Of a DNA stretch of 55,118 nucleotides, positions 9,901-18,784 are shown piece by piece (position 1 is the stretch's first letter; each line of letters starts with the position of its first letter). Position numbers and translations under genes: made by a program. Location: positions 1 to 55,118 of the forward strand of contig CBFHXS010000005.1 in the NCBI GenBank assembly GCA_965659845.1, written 5' to 3'. The notes under the pieces were generated by a model. The model was not told the DNA's origin. It was given only the letters and a program-made list of their open reading frames with translations, and searched no databases. The DNA is from Brumimicrobium sp965659845 (GTDB taxonomy: Bacteria; Bacteroidota; Bacteroidia; Flavobacteriales_D; Crocinitomicaceae).

Positions 9901-11319
9901 ACCGTAGTAGGAACAGATATATCTTGTAATGGACTTACTGACGGAGAGGCAACCGTTACTCCAATAGGAACAGGCCCATACTCTTTTAGTTGGTCTCCAG
10001 GATCAGCAACAAGCCAAACGGCTACAGGGCTTACGGACGGAACATATACAGTTGAAGTGACTGATGGAAATGGATGTATATCATCTGAAACAGTTACGAT
10101 TACTCAACCAACAGCAATCGCATTGACAACATCTGCGACAGCATCTCAATGTAGTGTTGATGACGGAACAGGGACAGTTACAGCGACAGGAGGAGAAGGG
10201 ACTTATACATATGATTGGACACCATCAAGTCAGACCACTGCGACGGCAACAGGAATTGGGGCAGGAATTTATGATGTGGAAGTAACAGACGGCAATGGTT
10301 GTTCTGAAACTGCATCAGTTACTGTTCCGTCGCTTAATGGTCCTGCACTTTCGGTAGTAGACCAACAAAATGTTTCTTGTTTTGGAGCGAATGACGGGAG
10401 TGCCGAAATTGAAGCTACTGGAGGAACACCAAACTACACATACGATTGGTCACCTAACGGAGGATCAGCGCCTTTGGCAACAGGATTATCTCCAGGTACT
10501 TATACAGTAGAAGTAACAGATGACGGTGGGTGTACAGCGATTGAAACAATTGAAATAACTGAACCTAATGCAATTCAAGTTACGGAAATCATTGGTGACA
10601 CTGATTGTGGAACAAACAATGGATCTATATCTGTAACCCCTTCAGGAGGAACCCCTAGCTATTCATATGAATGGACTCCAAATGCTGGAAACACTGCATC
10701 AATTTCTAACTTGGGTGCAGGAACGTATGCATTAACAATAACGGATGATAATGGCTGTGAAGTGACAAGTAACTATACAGTTTTTGCTTCTGGAGTACTT
10801 CCAGTCGATATTACACCACCAACTGCTACAATAGATGCGGGCGAATCAGTTGATTTAGATGTAATCATAGGCGCTGGTGTAACAGGAGAAAATTATTCCT
10901 GGTCTCCTTCAAACGGGTTAAGTTGTGTAAACTGTCCAAATCCAATAGCGTCACCAGATTCAACAACGACTTACTACGTAACGGTTACAACAGCCGACGG
11001 ATGTTCGTCAACAGACTCTGTAGTTATTTTTGTAGACCAACCTTGTCCGGAGCTTTTCGTACCTACAGTATTTAGTCCAAACGGTGATGGAAATAATGAT
11101 ATGTACTGCATATATGGTGGTTGTATTGACGTATTTACGTTAGAGATTTATAACAGATGGGGAGAGCTAATATTCACTACAAATGACCTTGAACAATGCT
11201 GGGATGGAACGCAAAAGGGAGACCCGGTAAACACAGGGACATATGTCTTTAAATTGAATTTAACGAAAACAGATGGTGAAGTTATTCAACAAACGGGTAA
11301 CGTCAACGTAGTAAGATAA
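6922..11319 (+). CDS. Giant T9SS-exported adhesin with Ig-like and SprB repeats, CHU_C C-terminus
   Basis: Predicted cell-surface or secreted adhesin of 1465 residues. Order: signal peptide (1-18, ending SFGQ); a beta-propeller-like region with repeated ELDANGDLVWSK/DGGYVAVG-type blades (25-480); one Ig-like domain (about 500-588); five tandem Ig/PKD-like repeats of about 81 residues (587-990), each with YSWTGPNGFTS; four SprB-type repeats of about 76 residues (992-1290); a PKD-like domain (1293-1372); and a gliding-motility/type B T9SS sorting domain (1375-1465) with VFSPNGDGNND, YNRWGELIF and CWDGT. Family knowledge: such C-termini direct export through the T9SS and often need a PorP/SprF protein, which is the next gene (29-base gap). 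The ligand is unknown. The DNA repeats are similar enough to recombine. Confidence 0.92.
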   Translation: MKTLLLLLTVTISWISFGQLSTTFRINYDQALLDLPGNAVESLTPNQYVFAGTNTSFFPIYGTVTELDANGDLVWSKSYSDGSFGFQINDIKKDQSSNEYYICGGSESNAGVFMRIDALGNVVASTRFEIAEADGAFLNRIIKTSDGGYVAVGYVTGHDPDGTGPEIEFSPVNYTNGDGDPDTEVIGSPLIVKFDAIGNHLWHHVTRYYGGAVSPANAIYNDASFRDVVETADGYIAVGQYDVADHPPTTSGDNDATPTDALIFKTNPSGAIQYHRQVDNPNTSISQGSKFLSAINKTNVGDPIAGGGDDLEELIMKFGATGGFSLTFSRNFEYSGNFLTGADPVDVSQIYEVNGSTDIVTMAMYIPIIGFLPEFNNSLHRMNATATSSIWAKKYNFGLATILPRGQQTSDGGYIMTSTTFGPGSFDYEVIKTDQNGDTPLLDCPPGTFSPSGSGGPTTIGTPNANEFSGTPGPNGLAVASANITPTQNVICRTIECTPPPIATTVTATPATICAGQSSSITASGPGTNVIYNVYDAATGGTNLGATPLSVSPGTTTTYYVETVDNSDPLCVSVSRVPVTVTVNPIPTANPSSNSPLCVGDNLNLTTDNVSGATYSWTGPNGFTSSSEDPTINSVTLAADGTYSLTVTAAGCSNGPVTTDVVVNNTPSATAGAVSTTVCDGDNIELTGNTVTGGTYSWTGPNGFTSSDQNPTIVGAGTNADGTYSLTISIGSCTSNTATVDITVNPAPTVSAGATATTVCEGDDIELNSTAVPGGSYSWTGPNGFTSGNQNPTINNATTAADGIYSLTVTVSGCASTASTVGVTVNPAPIATPGAVSTTICSGDDIELTSNLVSGATYSWTGPNGFTSSDQNPTINGAGVNADGTYSLTITVGSCSSSTETVDITVNETPTITANAVSTDVCEGDDIELTAGTLTGATYSWTGPNGFTSADQNPIITGTTSAEDGTYTLIVTANGCSSASSDVTVTVNLPASLTVVGTDISCNGLTDGEATVTPIGTGPYSFSWSPGSATSQTATGLTDGTYTVEVTDGNGCISSETVTITQPTAIALTTSATASQCSVDDGTGTVTATGGEGTYTYDWTPSSQTTATATGIGAGIYDVEVTDGNGCSETASVTVPSLNGPALSVVDQQNVSCFGANDGSAEIEATGGTPNYTYDWSPNGGSAPLATGLSPGTYTVEVTDDGGCTAIETIEITEPNAIQVTEIIGDTDCGTNNGSISVTPSGGTPSYSYEWTPNAGNTASISNLGAGTYALTITDDNGCEVTSNYTVFASGVLPVDITPPTATIDAGESVDLDVIIGAGVTGENYSWSPSNGLSCVNCPNPIASPDSTTTYYVTVTTADGCSSTDSVVIFVDQPCPELFVPTVFSPNGDGNNDMYCIYGGCIDVFTLEIYNRWGELIFTTNDLEQCWDGTQKGDPVNTGTYVFKLNLTKTDGEVIQQTGNVNVVR
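8690..9890 (+). repeat. Five tandem Ig-like coding repeats, period about 243 bp
   Basis: The segment encoding YSWTGPNGFTS starts near 8764, 9006, 9250, 9493 and 9736, so spacing is 242-244 bases (81 codons). Nucleotide identity is high around the tattcatggacagg core and lower between cores. They are in-frame domain duplications inside the adhesin, not a CRISPR array. Confidence 0.88.
9895..10790 (+). repeat. Four SprB-type repeats, alternating two subtypes
   Basis: Repeat cores fall near 9922, 10150, 10377 and 10605 (about 228 bases each). Repeats 1 and 3 have SCNG/SCFG followed by DG; repeats 2 and 4 have a different Cys context (SQCSVDDG, TDCGTNNG). Each ends in a GC pair after GNGC/DNGC-like residues. 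Confidence 0.82.
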
Positions 11320-11348
11320 ACTGATATTAACGAGCTAATAAATACAAT

Positions 11349-12380
11349 ATGAAACGATTATTATTTTCCGCTTTGGTTCTTGGAATCACTGCAACAGGAT
11401 GGGGTCAAGATGTGCACTTTTCAAGTATGGATTACTCCCCATTAACATTAAACCCTGCTCTTGCCGGAGCGAATTACGATTTACAAGCGAATATAAACTA
11501 CAGAACACAGTGGAATTCAATTGCTGCACCTTTTCAAACCATTGCAGCAAGTACTGATATGCGTTTGAATAGCAATAAGAGAACGAAATCAGGCCATTTG
11601 GCTGCGGGAATTAGCTTTTTTAATGATAGAGCTGGTGAAGAACGTATTTCTACAAATAATGTAAACTTATCACTTGCTTATCATTTAATGGCCGATCGAA
11701 ACAATACTATTGGACTTGGTCTTTATGGTGGCTTCGGGCAACGTTCTTTTGATCCTAACGGGGGAATGTGGGGAAGTCAATACGATGGTATGGCTTATGA
11801 TCCTGCATTAGCCAGTGGAGAGACATTTAACAATGCCTCATTCTCGATGTTTGATGTTGGAGCTGGATTGGTTTATACCTATAGTGAGGACGAATCAAGA
11901 ATGCGTTCTAACGATGGTCTTAAAGTGAATGCTGGATTTGCAGTGTATCACGTGAATAGACCTAACTTTTCATTCATTAATGATGGGGATGAAAATCTAT
12001 ACATGAGGTATTCAGGTTTTGCGAATGCATCGATCGGTATCGGCTCTACAACAATGTCTATTGATCCAGCACTTTATGCTCAGTTTCAAGGACCAGCTAT
12101 GGAGATTCTTATGGGAGCGGATTATCGAGTACTATTGAATGAAGGTTCTAAAGTGACAGGTAACTTACAAAGAACATCCATAGGAATGGGTTTTTTCTAT
12201 AGGAACCAAGATGCATTGATAGCTCGATTGCTAATGGACTATGGTGGAATTACAGCTGGATTCTCGTATGACTTTAATGTTTCGAGTTTATCTGAAGTAT
12301 CTCGAGCTAGAGGAGGAGCAGAGTTCTTCTTGAGATGGGTAATGGATAATCCGTTCTCAGCAACTAGAGCAAGAATTTAA
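11349..12380 (+). CDS. PorP/SprF-family type IX secretion outer-membrane protein
   Basis: Outer-membrane beta-barrel of 343 residues. A signal peptide (1-19, ending TGWGQ) is followed by the family start QDVHFSSMDYSPLTLNPALAG and RTQWNSIAAPFQTIAAS, both typical of PorP/SprF. The rest is alternating amphipathic strands with Gly-rich turns, ending in a strand with FFLRWVMDNPF. Known for the family: SprF is needed to put SprB on the F. johnsoniae surface, and PorP/SprF paralogues are often next to CHU_C-tailed cargo, as here, between two such adhesins (gaps of 29 and 33 bases). It therefore probably helps secrete or anchor one or both adhesins. No TAnnTTTG is apparent in the gaps, which supports one operon. 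Confidence 0.93.
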   Translation: MKRLLFSALVLGITATGWGQDVHFSSMDYSPLTLNPALAGANYDLQANINYRTQWNSIAAPFQTIAASTDMRLNSNKRTKSGHLAAGISFFNDRAGEERISTNNVNLSLAYHLMADRNNTIGLGLYGGFGQRSFDPNGGMWGSQYDGMAYDPALASGETFNNASFSMFDVGAGLVYTYSEDESRMRSNDGLKVNAGFAVYHVNRPNFSFINDGDENLYMRYSGFANASIGIGSTTMSIDPALYAQFQGPAMEILMGADYRVLLNEGSKVTGNLQRTSIGMGFFYRNQDALIARLLMDYGGITAGFSYDFNVSSLSEVSRARGGAEFFLRWVMDNPFSATRARI

Positions 12381-12413
12381 TTCGAAAAATTTAGAATCTA
12401 AAGAGGAAAAGTC

Positions 12414-15400
12414 ATGACAAAAAAACTATTATTATTTATACTAGCGATATTTATTTCAACAGTAAGTATTGGTCAAGAAAAGCGAGACAACTGGGACTTC
12501 GGAAACAGAGGATTCATAGTCAACGAAGGTCAATATATTAATCGTGACTGGAATAGCAATCGGACAACCGAATTTGCATATATAAAAAACCCGCTCAATA
12601 TATTTTTTTCGAAGAAAGGAATAACATATCGTTTCGATCGAATGATAAAAAACCCAAAACGAAAAGACGATAAAAGCATACGGCCAAAACGTGTTAACGT
12701 AAGTGAGCTTGTCGGAATAGAATGGGTTGGCGCAAATTCAAATGTGGAGATTGTTAAAGGAAACCTTCTAAATCATACATTTACTTATGCCATGATCGAT
12801 GAAAAGGGAACTGACTCTGATATATCTGGTGTAAAAGTTTACGATAAGATTACATACAAAAACGTTTATGATCATATTGATATAGAGTATAATTTACATC
12901 CTGAAGCGGGTGTGAAATATAATGTGATTCTTCATCCTGGTGCAAAACCCAATGATATCAAATTCAAATACACAGGAGCGCATACGAATGTTCAGAATGA
13001 GCGTGTTCAGTTTGGTTTAAATGATAAAGGTCAGTTTGAGATTAACACTTCAATTGGTACAATAATCGAGCACGCCCCAATTACATTCTACTCTGAGTCA
13101 AACAAAGAGATTAAATCTTCTTATTCATTTGAAAATAATGTGCTCTCATTCAAACTAGAAAATTATGATAACACTCAAGCAGTTACGATCGACCCTTGGG
13201 TTATTTCGCCAAATTATACAACGTCTACAGCCGCTTGGGAAGTTGAGACAGATGGCGTAGGGAATGTATATTCTATAGGAGGAGAAGACCCAATGGAACT
13301 TAAGAAGTACGATATTAACGGTAACCTTTTATGGACGTATGTAACACCTTGGGATACGAGTAATGTTTGGTTGGGAACACTGGCAACTGATGCTGCAGGG
13401 AACAGCTATGTTACATCAGGAGTCACTGCAAACATGCACAAGGTGGATAATGCAGGTAACCAGGTATGGACTACGACACTTTCGGGAGGGTTACAATTTA
13501 ACTCAGAATGGTGGTCAATTACATTTAATTGTGATGAAACACAGTTGATTGTTGGGGGAACCTGGGTGGATGGAATTCTATCTTTTGATTTTTATGCAGG
13601 AATATTTGAGATTGATGTTGTTACAGGGAACGTGATTTCCGACCAAACAGTTGATCAAACAAATATAGGTGGTTTCGGAGTAAGCCCTGTTGAAGTACGA
13701 TCTATCTCGTCTTCACCAAATTCAAGATACATTTTTCTAACGCACGAAGAAGTAGGAGCCATCAATCAGAATTTTGCTTCATGTCCTCAAGACACTTCAA
13801 TCTTCCAGGTTGATAATCAGGACAACTTAGGGTATAAGTGTGAAAACTACCTTCCAGAAACCCAAAACGGAGGTGGACTAAAAGCGCTTGTGGCTGGAAC
13901 GGACTATTTTTATACGCATTCAGGGGATCAAATTAGACAATGGAATATAAATGATGGAACATTAATCAATACAGTTCCACTACCTGGAGGTGCTTCGAAC
14001 ACAGTGCCGCTTATTGGAGGTATTGTTGTGAGTAACTCTGGACTGGATATAGACGATTGTGGAAATGTTTATGCAGGAGCAACGGATCGAGTTGTAAAAT
14101 TTGATCCAAACTTGAATATTATTTCTTCAAGTAATACTTCATTTGCTGTTTATGATGTAAGTGTGAATTCAAATGGCGAGATAATCGCTTGTGGAGCACA
14201 GCAGGATAATTCATCTACAAACAGAAATGGACGTATTGAATCAATCAATATGACGGCTTGTGCACAGTACTCTTTGACATGTTGCGACGCTAACTTCTGT
14301 CAGGTTCAAGATGTTTGTGAAACAGATGCAGCTTTCCCGTTAACTCCAGCAACTCCAGGAGGAACGTGGAGCGGAACGGGAGTTGACGCTAGTGGAAACT
14401 TTGACCCTTCTGTTGCAGGATCAGGCTCACACGATATTACTTATACATTACCATGTGGATCTTCAACAGTAACAATTATTGTAGATCCATGTACGACATT
14501 GGATATTTGTGTTGAAACAAACGGAGACCTTACGGTAACAAATGGAACTGGCCCCTATACTTGGCAAGAAGAGGTGGCTGTATCTACTCCAATTACAAAT
14601 GAAACTGAATGTACAGCTTGTGGGTATACATGGTTCGGAGTTGGACCTTTAGGACAGTGTCTTGATGGAGGTATCGGAGGAACGCAGGTTAATAACTGTA
14701 ATTCAACTTCATGGGTAACTTATACTACAGGATCGACAACAACTCCTCCAGGAACACAGCCTATTCAAGTAATTGACAATACAGGGGCCACGGTGATAAT
14801 AAATGATATTTCATCATTACCAGCTTGTAATTCCAATCCTTGTGCTGGTGTAACAATCAACGTTACCGTTGATAGTCAAACGGATGTGTCTTGTAATGGA
14901 GATACAGACGGAGCAGCAACAGTTTCTGCAACTGGAGGAAATGGAACGTATACATATATTTGGGCGCCAGGTAGCTTATCAGGAGGATCTCAAACTGGAC
15001 TAGCTCCAGGATCATATTCTATTGCTGTTCAAGACGGAAATGGTTGTACTGGATCAGGAACAGTTACTATTGGAGAACCAACAGTACTCGTTGCAAACCC
15101 AGCGAGTATAGACGCTACATGTGGAGCAAGTGATGGCGAAGTATCCGTGGCTCCAACTGGGGGAGATGGAAATTATACGTATGCTTGGTCACCAGGTGGT
15201 CAAACCACGGCTACGGTTAGTAACATCGGTGCAGGGTCTTATGACATCACGATTACTGATGGGAATGGGTGTTCTGTTACAGAAACACTTCAAGTAAACA
15301 CTTCGAACGGTCCAACAATTTCTGTTGATGCTTCTACCGATGCAAGTTGTTTCGGAGAGAGTGATGGATCAGCTACAGTTTCTGCAACAGGCGGAACAGC

Positions 15401-16745
15401 ACCATATACATATACCTGGACACCAGGAGGACTTACAGGAGTAACACAAAATGCTCTCGCTGCAGGAACATATACTGTTGCGGTAGAAGATGATGCTGGA
15501 TGTATTTCATCGACAACGGTTACTATCGATGAGCCTGCGGAAATAGAGTTGACTACAAGTAGTACTTCATCATCATGTACTGTGTCAGATGGAATGGCAA
15601 CAGTTTCTGCTACAGGAGGAGCTGGAGGATATACCTATTCATGGTCACCAGGTGGTCAAACCACGGCAACTGCAACCAATATCGGAGCAGGATCATATAC
15701 GGTTACAGTTACTGATGCCAATGGATGTACTGCAGACGAAATAGTGAATGTGCAGTCTACGAACGGCCCAATCATTACCGTTGATAATACTTCTGACATT
15801 TCGTGTTTCGGAGATGCTGATGGGTCTGCAACGATTAGTGTAGCTGGAGGAACTTCACCATATACTTATGGTTGGTCACCAAGTGGAGGAACTGCCGCAT
15901 CAGCTTCTGGGTTGGATGCTGGCTCATATACAGTCACGGTAACGGATGATGCAGGATGTATTTCTACAGAAACAATCACAATTTCAGAAACAGACCCATT
16001 AGTAGTTACAGGTGCAGTTTCAGATGCAGATTGTGCCGCAACTAATGGTGAAGTGGTTACAACGACAACCGGAGGTACTGGAACGTATGCATATAGTTGG
16101 TCGCCAAATGGGGAAACTACTGCTAACTTAACAGGAGTAGGTGCTGGAACTTTTGATGTTACGGTAACTGATGACAATGGATGTACTGCTACTGAAACGT
16201 TTCTTGTTGATCAAGGAGATACGGTTGACGTAAATATCATTCCCGATAACGCTACGATACAGTCAGGTGATGAGGTTGTTTTTGATGTAACGATTAACCC
16301 TACAGTAACGAATCCAACTTATACGTGGACACCAGGTGACGGATTGAGTTGTACGAATTGCCAGAACCCAACGGCTTCTCCAAATCAAACAACAACATAT
16401 ACTGTGACAGTAACTTCGGATGAGGGGTGTGTTGGTGTAGATCAAGCTATCATTAATATTATTGAACCATGTGCAGACCCATTCTTACCTACAATATTCT
16501 CCCCGAATGGAGATGGTGTTAACGATCAGTTGTGTATGTATGGCACATGCATTCAGTCAATGACACTCGCTATTTACAATAGATGGGGAGAGAAAATGTT
16601 TGAGTCATCTAGTATTGAAGATTGTTGGGATGGAAAATATCGAGGGAAATTTGTAAATTCAGGAACTTATGTTTACAAAATACGCTATGTAGTATTCGGT
16701 GAACAAGAAGTTGTAGAATCAGGTAACTTAACGGTAGTTAGATAA
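12414..16745 (+). CDS. Second T9SS-exported adhesin: DUF7948-like N-terminus, propeller, six SprB repeats, CHU_C
   Basis: Predicted surface protein of 1443 residues. Order: signal peptide (1-20, ending STVSIGQ); a DUF7948-like beta domain (about 30-262) with FIVNEGQY, ITYRFDRM, YDKITYKNVYDHIDIEYN and ITFYSE; a propeller-like region (265-620); a Cys-rich segment around CCDANFCQVQDVC (about 622); six SprB-type repeats (817-1268); a PKD-like domain (1268-1350) with SCTNCQNP; and the type B T9SS sorting domain (1353-1443) with IFSPNGDGVND, YNRWGEKMF and CWDGK. AAAGAGGAAAAGTC precedes the ATG and could act as a weak Shine-Dalgarno sequence. Its domain tail mirrors the first adhesin, suggesting shared export but a different N-terminal head. 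Confidence 0.92.
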   Translation: MTKKLLLFILAIFISTVSIGQEKRDNWDFGNRGFIVNEGQYINRDWNSNRTTEFAYIKNPLNIFFSKKGITYRFDRMIKNPKRKDDKSIRPKRVNVSELVGIEWVGANSNVEIVKGNLLNHTFTYAMIDEKGTDSDISGVKVYDKITYKNVYDHIDIEYNLHPEAGVKYNVILHPGAKPNDIKFKYTGAHTNVQNERVQFGLNDKGQFEINTSIGTIIEHAPITFYSESNKEIKSSYSFENNVLSFKLENYDNTQAVTIDPWVISPNYTTSTAAWEVETDGVGNVYSIGGEDPMELKKYDINGNLLWTYVTPWDTSNVWLGTLATDAAGNSYVTSGVTANMHKVDNAGNQVWTTTLSGGLQFNSEWWSITFNCDETQLIVGGTWVDGILSFDFYAGIFEIDVVTGNVISDQTVDQTNIGGFGVSPVEVRSISSSPNSRYIFLTHEEVGAINQNFASCPQDTSIFQVDNQDNLGYKCENYLPETQNGGGLKALVAGTDYFYTHSGDQIRQWNINDGTLINTVPLPGGASNTVPLIGGIVVSNSGLDIDDCGNVYAGATDRVVKFDPNLNIISSSNTSFAVYDVSVNSNGEIIACGAQQDNSSTNRNGRIESINMTACAQYSLTCCDANFCQVQDVCETDAAFPLTPATPGGTWSGTGVDASGNFDPSVAGSGSHDITYTLPCGSSTVTIIVDPCTTLDICVETNGDLTVTNGTGPYTWQEEVAVSTPITNETECTACGYTWFGVGPLGQCLDGGIGGTQVNNCNSTSWVTYTTGSTTTPPGTQPIQVIDNTGATVIINDISSLPACNSNPCAGVTINVTVDSQTDVSCNGDTDGAATVSATGGNGTYTYIWAPGSLSGGSQTGLAPGSYSIAVQDGNGCTGSGTVTIGEPTVLVANPASIDATCGASDGEVSVAPTGGDGNYTYAWSPGGQTTATVSNIGAGSYDITITDGNGCSVTETLQVNTSNGPTISVDASTDASCFGESDGSATVSATGGTAPYTYTWTPGGLTGVTQNALAAGTYTVAVEDDAGCISSTTVTIDEPAEIELTTSSTSSSCTVSDGMATVSATGGAGGYTYSWSPGGQTTATATNIGAGSYTVTVTDANGCTADEIVNVQSTNGPIITVDNTSDISCFGDADGSATISVAGGTSPYTYGWSPSGGTAASASGLDAGSYTVTVTDDAGCISTETITISETDPLVVTGAVSDADCAATNGEVVTTTTGGTGTYAYSWSPNGETTANLTGVGAGTFDVTVTDDNGCTATETFLVDQGDTVDVNIIPDNATIQSGDEVVFDVTINPTVTNPTYTWTPGDGLSCTNCQNPTASPNQTTTYTVTVTSDEGCVGVDQAIINIIEPCADPFLPTIFSPNGDGVNDQLCMYGTCIQSMTLAIYNRWGEKMFESSSIEDCWDGKYRGKFVNSGTYVYKIRYVVFGEQEVVESGNLTVVR
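14862..16215 (+). repeat. Six SprB-type repeats in three A/B pairs
   Basis: Repeat cores fall near 14889, 15118, 15347, 15577, 15802 and 16030, spaced 225-230 bases. Odd repeats carry SCNG/SCFG plus DG; even repeats carry TCGASDG, SCTVSDG or DCAATNG, and two of them share a 19-base exact match (ccaggtggtcaaaccacgg) near 15191 and 15648. The unit of duplication therefore looks like a two-domain pair of about 456 bases. Confidence 0.85.
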
Positions 16746-16753
16746 TTAGATTT

Positions 16754-18328
16754 ATGTTAAAGAATAAAATAGGGGCACTCATAGTAATATGTAGTGCCTT
16801 TTTTCAGGTTGTAGGGCAAGAGGATGAGGTAATCATCAAAGAGAAGAAGGATGTACGTATAGAGATTCGTCCAGTATCAGGAGCTATAAATACACCATAC
16901 GATGATTATGCACCTGTCATCACAGCGGATGGAGAAACGATGTATTTTACTTCAAGAAGACCATTCACGGAAAAAGAAAAGAAAAGAAATAGAGAATCCA
17001 TGGAACAGATCTATTGGGTTCAGTTTGATAAGAGAGATAGCACGTGGGGAGATCCTGTGGCGCTTTCTCAAACCGTAAACGTAGCAAAGCGACACAATTC
17101 TAATATTGCAGTTTCAAATGATGGTCAGAAGCTATTAAAGTATCAAGACGATGGGTATGGAAACGGAGACATTTATGAAACATATCTTTCAGGATCAACA
17201 TGGTCCTCACCGTTTTCTCTTGGAAAAAACATTAACTCTGTTGGCCACGAATCATCTGCGAGTATTGCTCCAGATGGAAGAACAATCTACTTTGTAAGTG
17301 ATAGAGAAGGAGGCCAAGGAGAAAGAGACATTTGGAAAAGCACCTTAAATACTCAAGGAGTTTGGGGAAAAGCTGAGAACCTCGGAAATGTTATAAACAC
17401 TAAGAAGAACGAAGAAGCCGTTTATATTCATCCTGATGGAAAAACGCTATACTTTAGTTCAGATGGACATGATGGCCTTGGGGGATATGATATATTCAAG
17501 TCCACTTATGAGGAAGGAAAATGGTCGGAGCCAATTAATCTTGATACACCGATTAATTCAAAAGGCGATGATTTATTTTTTGTGCTTGCGGCAAATGGAA
17601 AGATTGGATATTACGCAACAACTAGAGGAGGAAAGGATAAAAATATATACTCGATTCAATTCATTCCAAAATCAAAAGAGAAAGAGAACAAAGGTCCAGA
17701 GTTAACTGTGTTTAAAGGAGTGGTCTCTGATGGGGATTCAGGAGCACCTATTGGAGCTATGATTGAAGTAACAGATAACGAGAAAAACGAGGTGATTGCT
17801 ACTTATAATTCAAATAGTGAAACAGGAAAGTACCTCATATCTCTCCCTGCGGGTAAAAATTATGGGATTAATGTAAATGCTGATGGCTACTTGTTCTCTT
17901 CGGAAACTTTTGACTTGACAGACTCAACGTCTGCTGAATACCGAGAGATAGAAAAAGATATCACGCTAAACAAGATCAAAGTTGGTTCAAAAGTAGTGTT
18001 GAAGAATATTTTCTTTGATTTTAATAAGGCGACATTGCGAAGCGAATCAAAAGCAGAGCTCAATCGATTAAAGCGTATTATGGATGATAACCCAACGATG
18101 AAGATAGAGATTGGAGGCCATACAGACAGCAAAGGTTCGGACGCGTACAACGCAAACCTGTCAAAGAGTAGAGCAGGTTCAGTTGTTGAATATTTAGTTC
18201 AGCAAGGAATTGACAAATCACGTATGACCTTTAAGGGGTATGGTGAATCTCAACCAATTGCGACAAACGAGACTGAAGAAGGTCGCCAGGAAAACAGAAG
18301 GGTAGAGTTTAAGATCTTACAAAAGTAG
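16754..18328 (+). CDS. OmpA-family outer-membrane protein with PD40 beta-propeller
   Basis: A 524-residue envelope protein. A signal peptide (1-21, ending QVVGQ) precedes WD40/PD40-type blades (about 40-300) such as YAPVITADGETMYFTSRR, SASIAPDGRTIYFVSDR and EAVYIHPDGKTLYFSSDG. A carboxypeptidase-regulatory-like beta domain follows (about 318-400; GVVSDGDSGAPIGAMIEV), then the OmpA domain (410-524) with IFFDFNKATLR, IEIGGHTDSKGSD, NLSKSRAGSVVEYL and GYGESQPIATN, which binds peptidoglycan. It starts 8 bases after the second adhesin stops, so it is translated from the same mRNA. Similar proteins (PorE-like) link the T9SS to the cell wall; that role here is inference from architecture and operon. 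Confidence 0.9.
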   Translation: MLKNKIGALIVICSAFFQVVGQEDEVIIKEKKDVRIEIRPVSGAINTPYDDYAPVITADGETMYFTSRRPFTEKEKKRNRESMEQIYWVQFDKRDSTWGDPVALSQTVNVAKRHNSNIAVSNDGQKLLKYQDDGYGNGDIYETYLSGSTWSSPFSLGKNINSVGHESSASIAPDGRTIYFVSDREGGQGERDIWKSTLNTQGVWGKAENLGNVINTKKNEEAVYIHPDGKTLYFSSDGHDGLGGYDIFKSTYEEGKWSEPINLDTPINSKGDDLFFVLAANGKIGYYATTRGGKDKNIYSIQFIPKSKEKENKGPELTVFKGVVSDGDSGAPIGAMIEVTDNEKNEVIATYNSNSETGKYLISLPAGKNYGINVNADGYLFSSETFDLTDSTSAEYREIEKDITLNKIKVGSKVVLKNIFFDFNKATLRSESKAELNRLKRIMDDNPTMKIEIGGHTDSKGSDAYNANLSKSRAGSVVEYLVQQGIDKSRMTFKGYGESQPIATNETEEGRQENRRVEFKILQK

Positions 18329-18357
18329 TTTTTTACTGATCGAAGGTTTAGATTACC

Positions 18358-18365
18358 TACCTTTG
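18358..18365 (+). promoter_or_regulatory. -7 promoter element for the DUF3817 gene
   Basis: TACCTTTG matches TAnnTTTG and ends 13 bases before the ATG at 18379. It suggests the small membrane gene is transcribed separately from the adhesin operon. Confidence 0.6.
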
Positions 18366-18378
18366 TGAAAAAAGGAAA

Positions 18379-18669
18379 ATGAATCTTACATCAGCACTTG
18401 GAACGTTACGATTACTCTCTTTATTAGAAGGGATTTCATACTTGCTTTTCGCGTTAACCATGCCGTTAAAGTACATGTATGAGATGCCAATGCCGAACAA
18501 GATCGTTGGTATGGCTCACGGGTTTCTATTTTTAGCTTACTGTGCCTTCGTTTTTATCGTTAACCAAGACAAGAAATGGTCTTTGATGACTAATTTCTGG
18601 GCTTATTTAGCTTCATTGATTCCTTTCGGTACTTTTGTCGCCGATGCGAAGATCTTTAAAAAAGCCTGA
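18379..18669 (+). CDS. DUF3817 small integral membrane protein
   Basis: A 96-residue inner-membrane protein with three hydrophobic segments (about 10-30, 40-62, 72-90). The N-terminal LRLLSLLEGISYLLF, the PMPNKIVGMAHGFLFLAY segment and the terminal PFGTFVADAKIFKK are the hallmarks of the DUF3817 family, whose function is unknown. The start is supported by a promoter element ending 13 bases upstream and an AAAGGAAA purine run before the ATG. The gene stands alone between the adhesin operon and the convergent dxr; a GC-rich hairpin follows 66 bases after its stop. Confidence 0.88.
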   Translation: MNLTSALGTLRLLSLLEGISYLLFALTMPLKYMYEMPMPNKIVGMAHGFLFLAYCAFVFIVNQDKKWSLMTNFWAYLASLIPFGTFVADAKIFKKA

Positions 18670-18732
18670 ATACTAGTTTATTATAGTTTCTATATTCAGG
18701 AAAAACATCCCGAATCACTTGTTTATATTGGA

Positions 18733-18755
18733 TTGAGGGGGTAGCCCCCTATTTT
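18733..18755 (+). promoter_or_regulatory. Second G-rich dyad (operator or terminator)
   Basis: TTGAGGGGG begins at 18733. AGGGGG (18736-18741) pairs with CCCCCT (18745-18750) around TAG, followed by ATTTT. It may terminate the DUF3817 transcript. It matches the element at 6852 in sequence and in its 40-base distance to TAATTTTGTG. Confidence 0.6.
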
Positions 18756-18772
18756 GATTGAACATGCTGTAT

Positions 18773-18780
18773 TAATTTTG
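18773..18780 (+). promoter_or_regulatory. Orphan -7 promoter element
   Basis: TAATTTTG, with TTG at 18754-18756 (16-base spacer, slightly short). No coding gene lies downstream on this strand; dxr points the other way. Confidence 0.5.
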
Positions 18781-18784
18781 TGCC

